IMG/VR virus record: IMGVR_UViG_3300020190_000195
Span: 1-34,630 of that record
Strand: one strand, 5' to 3'
From: a virus
Length of the DNA stretch: 34,630 nucleotides
Of the stretch, positions 31,308 to 34,630 are shown piece by piece; the first letter of the stretch is position 1; the number at the start of each line of letters is the position of its first letter. The notes under the pieces are model-generated. The model worked only from the letters and a program-made list of their open reading frames with translations. It was not told the origin of the DNA and did no database searches. The translations under genes were made by a program, and so were the position numbers.

Positions 31308-31409
31308 TTATGCAACTTGTGGTTGCTTTGCCATATTTAATTGTGCAATGCGAAGAAGAGATTCTTTCTTTGCTTTTCTTTTAAGATAGCGAACGAAGTA
31401 AGTGTTCAT
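31308..31409 (-). CDS. Very small basic protein (33 residues)
   Basis: The frame from ATG 31409 reads MNTYFVRYLKRKAKKESLLR and ends NMAKQPQVA. The N-terminal half is strongly basic and amphipathic. The start overlaps the stop of the DUF4278-like gene as ATGA, the usual coupling in this genome, and a terminator follows at once. Too short for family assignment; the coupling and terminator placement argue that it is translated. Confidence 0.45.
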   Translation of the reverse strand: MNTYFVRYLKRKAKKESLLRIAQLNMAKQPQVA

Positions 31410-31543
31410 TTATGCCCTTCCTTTACAAACTTAACACCACGATAGGTTTCGTTGTATTGTTGGGCTTGTTGTTGCATTTGTTGCTGGTATTCAATACGCT
31501 TTTGAGTATCGTATTCAACACCACGGTATACGACTTTAGACAT
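31406..31543 (-). CDS. DUF4278-like small protein (45 residues)
   Basis: It starts MSKVVYRGVEYDTQKRIEYQ. The YRGVEYD element near the N-terminus recurs as YRGVKFVKE near the C-terminus, with a Gln-rich helix between (QQQMQQQAQQY). A short TYRG-x-Y element is the mark of DUF4278, a family of small cyanobacterial proteins also found in cyanophages. AAGGAGA lies about 8 bases before the ATG, the best ribosome site in this stretch, so high expression is likely. Function unknown. Confidence 0.7.
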   Translation of the reverse strand: MSKVVYRGVEYDTQKRIEYQQQMQQQAQQYNETYRGVKFVKEGHK

Positions 31544-31582
31544 TAGGGTTCTCCTTAGTTTTTGAGGTTAAAGAGCGTTCCT

Positions 31583-31735
31583 TCAGTCGGCTTTTGCGTC
31601 TATGGGACAATTTTTAGGAGAAATTTGTTTGATCTCCCATATTAAATCATTCTTTGCTTGTTTGGGAATTTCCTGTTTATAGACTCTCCCAGCAATTAAC
31701 TGTGCTTGTAAACAAGTGAGAATTAGCGTTTCCAT
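31583..31735 (-). CDS. Small protein (50 residues), first gene after early promoter
   Basis: The frame starts METLILTCLQAQLIAGRVYK and continues with KQAKNDLIWEIKQISPKN, ending DAKAD. The N-terminus is a short hydrophobic segment that could be a signal or membrane helix; the rest is basic and helical. I recall similar short proteins in cyanomyoviruses. The frame is open upstream of this ATG to a TAA near the -10 box and would read HPYGTEVSRLGTERSS, but it has no ATG, so the start given is the only standard one. Its 3' end carries one copy of the leader-like repeat described separately. Confidence 0.6.
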   Translation of the reverse strand: METLILTCLQAQLIAGRVYKQEIPKQAKNDLIWEIKQISPKNCPIDAKAD

Positions 31736-31736
31736 A

Positions 31737-31790
31737 GATGAACGTTCCGTTCCGAGTCGGCTTACTTCCGTCCCATAGGGATGAACGTAA
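31737..31790 (-). other. Structured leader with 4-codon ORF and repeat core
   Basis: This 5' leader lies between the TATAAT box and the 50-residue gene. On the minus strand it has a TCCC-TAT-GGGA hairpin, a four-codon ORF (ATGGGACGGAAGTAA), the core GCCGACT, and ACGTTC ... GAACGT arms that could pair. The core with nearby GGAACG recurs 170 bases downstream at the end of the 50-residue gene. A cis-acting RNA element is an inference. Confidence 0.45.
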
Positions 31791-31794
31791 GGGT

Positions 31795-31823
31795 ATTATA
31801 ACCCTTTGATTGTATATATGCAA
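31795..31823 (-). promoter_or_regulatory. Sigma-70-like early promoter (TTGCAT-17-TATAAT)
   Basis: Perfect TATAAT at 31795-31800 and a weaker TTGCAT at 31818-31823 on the minus strand, with a 17-base spacer. It lies in the 114-base gap before the small-gene operon and is the only promoter-like element there. Confidence 0.75.
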
Positions 31824-31849
31824 GAATAGATTGTAAAATTTGATACAAA

Positions 31850-32176
31850 TTAATCCCTCTGCCTCCAGTCATCGGGTTTGTCTCCACCATCAGTAAAAAA
31901 ATCTACGATTTCATCAACACTATTGAATCCACTAATACCAAATCTTTCGTTTCCAGTGCCCCCAATATCAAGTTGATTTAAAAAATCGTCCATATCTCCT
32001 TCTTGCATATCAGGATTTTCTGCGGTTCTTCTTGCTTGACGAAGCATTGTGCCCGCAGTTCTATTTGCCTTGGCCAGTTTCTCTGCCCAAATCATATCCT
32101 CTAAACTCACTTCTTCATGTAGAACAATTTTTTCACAGATTGCCTCTAACCGAAGACGATATTGTGTAGAGAGCAT
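31850..32176 (-). CDS. Conserved-type unknown protein (108 residues)
   Basis: It starts MLSTQYRLRLEAICEKIVLH, chosen over the in-frame ATG at 32206 because GGAG lies 7 bases before ATG 32176. The N-terminal 60 residues are helical (EEVSLEDMIWAEKLAKANRT, MLRQARR), and the C-terminal half is acidic and Gly-rich (EGDMDDFLNQLDIGGTGNER, FFTDGGDKPDDW). Similar proteins occur in many T4-like cyanophages in my recollection, without a function. It follows speD and may be read through from it. Confidence 0.65.
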   Translation of the reverse strand: MLSTQYRLRLEAICEKIVLHEEVSLEDMIWAEKLAKANRTAGTMLRQARRTAENPDMQEGDMDDFLNQLDIGGTGNERFGISGFNSVDEIVDFFTDGGDKPDDWRQRD

Positions 32177-32205
32177 GTGCAATCTCCATATAGGGTTATT
32201 TAGCA

Positions 32206-32532
32206 TTACCTTTCAATATAACTCAAGGTATGGTGTTGGGCATAAAGTTGTTGAATGATAATATCACAACCAATCTTGGGATTGCAATCTCCGCAGGTAT
32301 AAACATCGACTGCTGCTTTACCTTCCTCTGGCCAAGTATGAATGCTGATATGACTTTCTGAAAGCAAACACAATACCGTAACTCCTTGTGGTTCAAACGA
32401 TTTCGAAATCGTTTGAACCACAGTTGCGCCACTTGCTACTGCTGCATTTTCCAACAAGTCTATAAGACAACGTTCGTCATCCAAAAGAACAAACGAGCAA
32501 CCATATAGGTTAAGTAGATAATGTTTCCCCAT
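32206..32532 (-). CDS. speD: S-adenosylmethionine decarboxylase, pyruvoyl type
   Basis: 108 residues, typical of the bacterial class 1B enzyme. Self-cleavage should occur at E59-S60 in LLSESHISIHTWPE, forming the pyruvoyl group on S60. H65 and C80 (VYTCGD) are the processing and catalytic residues. It makes decarboxylated SAM, the aminopropyl donor for spermidine, and is a known auxiliary gene of cyanomyoviruses. AAAGGA lies 9 bases before the ATG. The coding region at codons 37-48 (ATVVQTISKSFEP) also forms a perfect 36-base palindrome, so its mRNA would carry a very stable hairpin just before the cleavage-site codons. It overlaps the gene upstream by 23 bases. Confidence 0.93.
   Translation of the reverse strand: MGKHYLLNLYGCSFVLLDDERCLIDLLENAAVASGATVVQTISKSFEPQGVTVLCLLSESHISIHTWPEEGKAAVDVYTCGDCNPKIGCDIIIQQLYAQHHTLSYIER
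32387..32422. repeat. Perfect 36-bp palindrome inside speD
   Basis: Each 18-base arm reads TGTGGTTCAAACGATTTC and its exact reverse complement, with no spacer; the centre is TTCGAA. The next base pair outward is a T/G, after which symmetry ends. It lies fully within speD codons and keeps the reading frame. Confidence 0.97.
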
Positions 32533-32707
32533 CGTCCAAATCCTTTAAAAGACCACTTACAAGTTTTTCGGTTCCATCCAAATTTTTTACAGTGAACAAT
32601 GGAGAGCGCATATATTTTTTAATTTTTTTATATCTCTTTAAAAGTTTCCCAACTTCATCTTTGTTGATTGCAACTTCAAGATTTTCTTCACTAAATCCTT
32701 CACTCAT
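32510..32707 (-). CDS. Unknown small protein upstream of speD (65 residues)
   Basis: Starts MSEGFSEENLEVAINKDEVG and includes a very basic helix (KLLKRYKKIKKYMRSP) followed by FTVKNLDGTEKLVSGLLKDL, probably two beta strands and a helix. The ATG overlaps the stop of the gene upstream as ATGA, and its own end overlaps speD by 23 bases, so it is embedded in a coupled chain. No family recognised. Confidence 0.6.
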   Translation of the reverse strand: MSEGFSEENLEVAINKDEVGKLLKRYKKIKKYMRSPLFTVKNLDGTEKLVSGLLKDLDDGETLST

Positions 32708-32964
32708 TTTTTCTTTTTTTCAGTTTTAGTTTGTGAACCCCAGAGTTTGGGGTTAACTCGACCTTCAGTTTGTTTAAATCCTTTTAATCCTTCTCGATAC
32801 TTATCCCAATAGTGATCAAAAATATCCACCTTTTTGTTTGTAGTCACAATGTCATAACAGATTTTTTTATCTACTTCATAAGTTACAAGATATGCAGTAT
32901 AAGGTAAGGATCTATCTTCTGCTAGTGTTGGATCACAATCTAAGTGTAGAATCTTAATACTCAA
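32704..32964 (-). CDS. Unknown protein (86 residues)
   Basis: Starts MSIKILHLDCDPTLAEDRSL. LPYTAYLVTYEVDKKICYDI and VDIFDHYWDKYREGLKGFKQ suggest a small alpha/beta protein, with a Lys-rich end (KTEKKKK). WDKYREGLKGF and NPKLWG look like conserved cyanophage segments, but I know no function. Four-base overlaps join it to both neighbours. Confidence 0.6.
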   Translation of the reverse strand: MSIKILHLDCDPTLAEDRSLPYTAYLVTYEVDKKICYDIVTTNKKVDIFDHYWDKYREGLKGFKQTEGRVNPKLWGSQTKTEKKKK

Positions 32965-33482
32965 CTACGACCTCCCCATTGAATATCTGGGTAGGCTTGC
33001 TTAACAACATCGAGAGAAATGTTGTATTTGGTTTGTAAATTCTTATCTTTTACCAGGCAAATAATATCTGCTTCATTGGGATGCAGACCTTCAAGCATTT
33101 GAATGAAGATGGTTTCTCTACGAATAGTTGAGAGAGAATCGTTACCGCCCTTCACAAAATTATAGAAGTGCTTCCATTCTCTACGAAGAGATGAGTGATC
33201 AGTTCCCAATGGATTTTCATTGGGTTTGTATGGCACTTCTCCTTTTGGAAGAACTGAAATAATACTTTCGTCAAAGTTCCAAATCAAAAGGGACTTGAGT
33301 GCCTCAGTCTCATATTCCTGAAGAATTTTGACTTTATCTTTATCAGTTTTTTGTTTTACAACAAGATCAAGAATCTCATTCATAAATGGATTGGGAGGAA
33401 GTTTTTCTACAGTCACTTCCTCTACTGGTTGAGCAACGGCTTTGGGTTTAGTCGTCCTCTTCTTCGTCGTCGTAGTTGTCAT
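32961..33482 (-). CDS. DUF6433-like phage protein (173 residues)
   Basis: From ATG 33482 (MTTTTTKKRTTKPKAVAQPV), preferred over a TTG 12 bases earlier. After a Thr/Lys/Pro-rich N-terminus comes a helical core: FMNEILDLVVKQKTDKDKVK, ILQEYETEALKSLLIWNFDE, YKPNENPLGTDHSSLRREWK and PNEADIICLVKDKNLQTKYN. This order (NEILDLV, K-LILIWNFD, P-N-NP-GTDH-SLRREW, F-IQ-LE-LH--EA) fits the DUF6433 family of T4-like phages; the number is from memory. It overlaps the gene upstream by 35 bases. Function unknown. Confidence 0.65.
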   Translation of the reverse strand: MTTTTTKKRTTKPKAVAQPVEEVTVEKLPPNPFMNEILDLVVKQKTDKDKVKILQEYETEALKSLLIWNFDESIISVLPKGEVPYKPNENPLGTDHSSLRREWKHFYNFVKGGNDSLSTIRRETIFIQMLEGLHPNEADIICLVKDKNLQTKYNISLDVVKQAYPDIQWGGRS

Positions 33483-33672
33483 AATCGTTTTCAAATCTTA
33501 CAGCTAAAATTTCATCTGGAATAATGTTTCCATTATTATCGAACATCTCTGGATGCGTATAAACGGGTTGAGTCTGATAGAAATGTTCTTTGGCCATCCA
33601 TCCTATCATACCTCCAACAAAAAAGAACATAATTGAAACCAATGTTCCAATTGTTAAAGTTACTGCTAACAT
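33448..33672 (-). CDS. Small membrane protein (74 residues)
   Basis: Residues 1-25 (MLAVTLTIGTLVSIMFFFVG, GMIGW) form one membrane helix. The rest is soluble and acidic: HPEMFDNNGNIIPDEILAVR followed by a run of Asp/Glu at the C-terminus. GGAG lies 9 bases before the ATG. Such single-helix proteins with a PEMFD-G-IPDE segment occur in cyanomyoviruses. A holin, superinfection or membrane-anchoring role is possible but not shown. Confidence 0.65.
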   Translation of the reverse strand: MLAVTLTIGTLVSIMFFFVGGMIGWMAKEHFYQTQPVYTHPEMFDNNGNIIPDEILAVRFENDYDNYDDEEEDD

Positions 33673-33689
33673 CTTTTTTCTCCAGAGGG

Positions 33690-33893
33690 TTACTTCTTTT
33701 TAATATCAAAGTGAAATTCAATGTAAAAATGAAACTCTCTGCGAAAGAGAAAAATCATCTTACCAAACTTCACTTGAAAAGTTTTTGGTGACTGTGATTT
33801 TCTCCTCCTATTACGTAGTAGTAACTCAATTCCCCGATTGATTTCGGAATCTGATCTATTTAGTTTTCTTTCTTCTGCCTTTTCTTTTGTCAT
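33690..33893 (-). CDS. Small basic unknown protein (67 residues)
   Basis: From ATG 33893 (MTKEKAEERKLNRSDSEINR), chosen because GGAG lies 8 bases before it; an in-frame ATG at 33926 is further inside the gene upstream. The C-terminal 25 residues (FQVKFGKMIFLFRREFHFYI, EFHFDIKKK) form an aromatic, basic beta segment like one I recall in short cyanophage proteins. The overlap with the gene upstream is 38 bases. Function unknown. Confidence 0.55.
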   Translation of the reverse strand: MTKEKAEERKLNRSDSEINRGIELLLRNRRRKSQSPKTFQVKFGKMIFLFRREFHFYIEFHFDIKKK

Positions 33894-34212
33894 GATTGTA
33901 TCTCCAGGCATCTTCCAAAATTTCATAAAGATAATTTCTTATTTTTCTTGCTTGTGGTTTTGGAATATGCCCATAACCCTCACGAAGTTGTTTATGAATC
34001 TCATCAGAACCACCCTCAAGATAATCATCAAGATCCATTACAAGATTGTTGATCTCATTTGCAGTGGCACTTTCAATAAATTCTTCAACCTCTATCTTTT
34101 TAGTTCCACGAATCTTTAGATAATCATAAAATTTTAAAACAAATTGGCCATTGAATGCATAATCAATTGCTTTTTCAACGTCGTTGTAAACTTCGTGAAG
34201 ATTGCTACCCAT
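33856..34212 (-). CDS. Conserved-type helical unknown protein (118 residues)
   Basis: From ATG 34212 (MGSNLHEVYNDVEKAIDYAF), whose A is the last base of the glutaredoxin stop (TAATG); the longer frame to 34257 would sit inside glutaredoxin. It is mostly helical (FIESATANEINNLVMDLDDY, KPQARKIRNYLYEILEDAW) with a basic end (HDKRKGRRKKTK). It is coupled to the glutaredoxin gene. No recognised domain. Confidence 0.65.
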   Translation of the reverse strand: MGSNLHEVYNDVEKAIDYAFNGQFVLKFYDYLKIRGTKKIEVEEFIESATANEINNLVMDLDDYLEGGSDEIHKQLREGYGHIPKPQARKIRNYLYEILEDAWRYNHDKRKGRRKKTK

Positions 34213-34448
34213 TAAACCAGATTCTGCTCCTTCAGATATTGAACTGTGTCTGTGCATCCACCAAGATGCTTGTCATCTACAATGACTTGTGGAAAGGTAG
34301 AACCCTCTCCGAACTCTGCATAGAATTCTTCACGGGTAAAATCGATATTCAATTTGTAAACCACATGCTGTAGTTGTGCTAATTCTAACACTTGTTGAAT
34401 CTTTGTGCAATAGGGACAACCATCTTTTGAATAAACTGTAAACTTCAT
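34212..34448 (-). CDS. nrdC: Glutaredoxin
   Basis: 78 residues from ATG 34448: MKFTVYSKDGCPYCTKIQQV. CPYC at residues 11-14 is the glutaredoxin active site, and STFPQVIVDDKHLGGCTDTV holds the cis-Pro loop and the GG glutathione-binding turn. It reduces disulfides with glutathione and can serve ribonucleotide reductase, as T4 NrdC does. The open frame continues upstream to 34547, but that ATG directly follows a terminator T run and has no ribosome site. A CTAAATA element lies 23 bases before the chosen start. Confidence 0.92.
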   Translation of the reverse strand: MKFTVYSKDGCPYCTKIQQVLELAQLQHVVYKLNIDFTREEFYAEFGEGSTFPQVIVDDKHLGGCTDTVQYLKEQNLV

Positions 34449-34547
34449 ATCTTTTTTATCGTTTTGAATTTTATTTAGTATGAATAATTGAGGCCAAGTA
34501 TCTCTAATAATCTTAGCAAGTTTATAAGGTGTATCTGAACTAATCAT

Positions 34548-34571
34548 AAAAAAAGGAGTTCAGAGAACCCC
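34548..34571 (-). terminator. Rho-independent terminator before the glutaredoxin gene
   Basis: On the minus strand a 7-bp stem GGGGTTC/GAACTCC (one G-U) with a 3-base loop is followed by seven T. It lies two bases after the stop of the Cys-rich gene at the right edge. Confidence 0.85.
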
Positions 34572-34572
34572 A

Positions 34573-34630
34573 CTATTTGGTTTTAGGGCGGAAGGGGCAG
34601 TCAGGACATCCTGCCCCACAGCATCCCTTA
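34573..34630 (-). CDS. 3' end of a Cys-rich (DUF5522-like) gene
   Basis: The last 18 codons visible read KGCCGAGCPDCPFRPKTK and then TAG. The frame is open to the right edge. CC-GxGC-xxC-PFRPK resembles the Cys motif of short cyanobacterial proteins of the DUF5522 type (CCG-GC-HCP), probably metal-binding. A terminator follows two bases after the stop, which supports a true gene end. Only the C-terminus can be seen, so the family call is tentative. A hairpin in this coding stretch (GGGGCAG/CTGCCCC) is explained by the repeated Gly/Cys/Pro codons. Confidence 0.6.
   Translation of the reverse strand, partial: KGCCGAGCPDCPFRPKTK

Noticed and set aside
34449-34547. N-terminal extension of the glutaredoxin frame
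   Set aside because: Its ATG directly follows a terminator T run with no ribosome site, and glutaredoxins start near MKFTVYS.
34592-34617. GC-rich hairpin GGGGCAG/CTGCCCC near the right edge
   Set aside because: It is explained by Gly/Cys/Pro codons of the Cys-rich partial gene; the real terminator with a T run lies just after its stop.

Overview
The window looks like a piece of a T4-like myovirus genome that infects marine picocyanobacteria (a Prochlorococcus/Synechococcus cyanomyovirus). The evidence is a T4-type baseplate and tail gene set (gp4, gp5-like, gp26, gp27, gp48, gp53, gp54-like), T4-type replication and late-transcription genes (gp32, gp33, gp59), and a set of genes typical of cyanophages (phoH, thyX, speD, a CP12-like protein, DUF4278- and DUF6065-like proteins). 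The DNA is AT-rich. Nearly everything is on the minus strand. The exception is a four-gene plus-strand island at 22.7-25.1 kb.

Layout in coordinate order; minus-strand transcription runs from high to low numbers. (1) 1-8.1 kb: a 2OG-Fe(II) oxygenase cut by the window edge, two small paralogous virion proteins, a fibre-like protein with an S74 intramolecular chaperone, and a 1687-residue virion protein. TATAAATA-type late promoters precede several of these. (2) 8.2-10.1 kb: an early-type operon behind a consensus sigma-70 promoter, with five small unknown genes, tRNA-Leu(UAA), tRNA-Thr(UGU) and a Mom-like DNA-modification gene. (3) 10.1-22.6 kb: the baseplate hub/spike block, with two fibre-like paralogues, a separate beta-helix protein, a gp5-like OB protein without lysozyme, a CP12-like gene, gp27, two large tail proteins carrying cell-wall hydrolase-like domains, a small protein, gp26 and a gp54-like protein. 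(4) 22.7-25.1 kb, plus strand: gp4, an unknown protein, gp48 and gp53 behind an exact TATAAATA. (5) 25.1-30.3 kb: gp32, a DUF1825-like protein, gp59, a second 2OG oxygenase, gp33, a PD-(D/E)XK nuclease, a DUF6065-like protein, phoH and a small conserved protein. (6) 30.4-34.6 kb: thyX, several very small genes, speD, and a tightly overlapping run of unknown genes ending in a glutaredoxin. The 3' end of a Cys-rich gene lies at the right edge.

How the parts may work together: regions 1, 3 and the plus-strand island build the tail and finish the head. Gp32, gp59 and gp33 couple replication to late transcription. thyX, glutaredoxin, speD and the CP12-like protein would steer host nucleotide, redox, polyamine and carbon metabolism.

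The most notable non-coding signals are a perfect 36-bp palindrome inside speD, a terminator hairpin whose loop carries the -35 box of the next promoter, two sigma-70 promoters whose TTGACA box contains the stop codon of the gene upstream, a gp32 terminator buried in the convergent gp53 gene, and a repeated leader-like element around a 50-codon gene. All functional names come from reading motifs and remembered family features; no database search was run.
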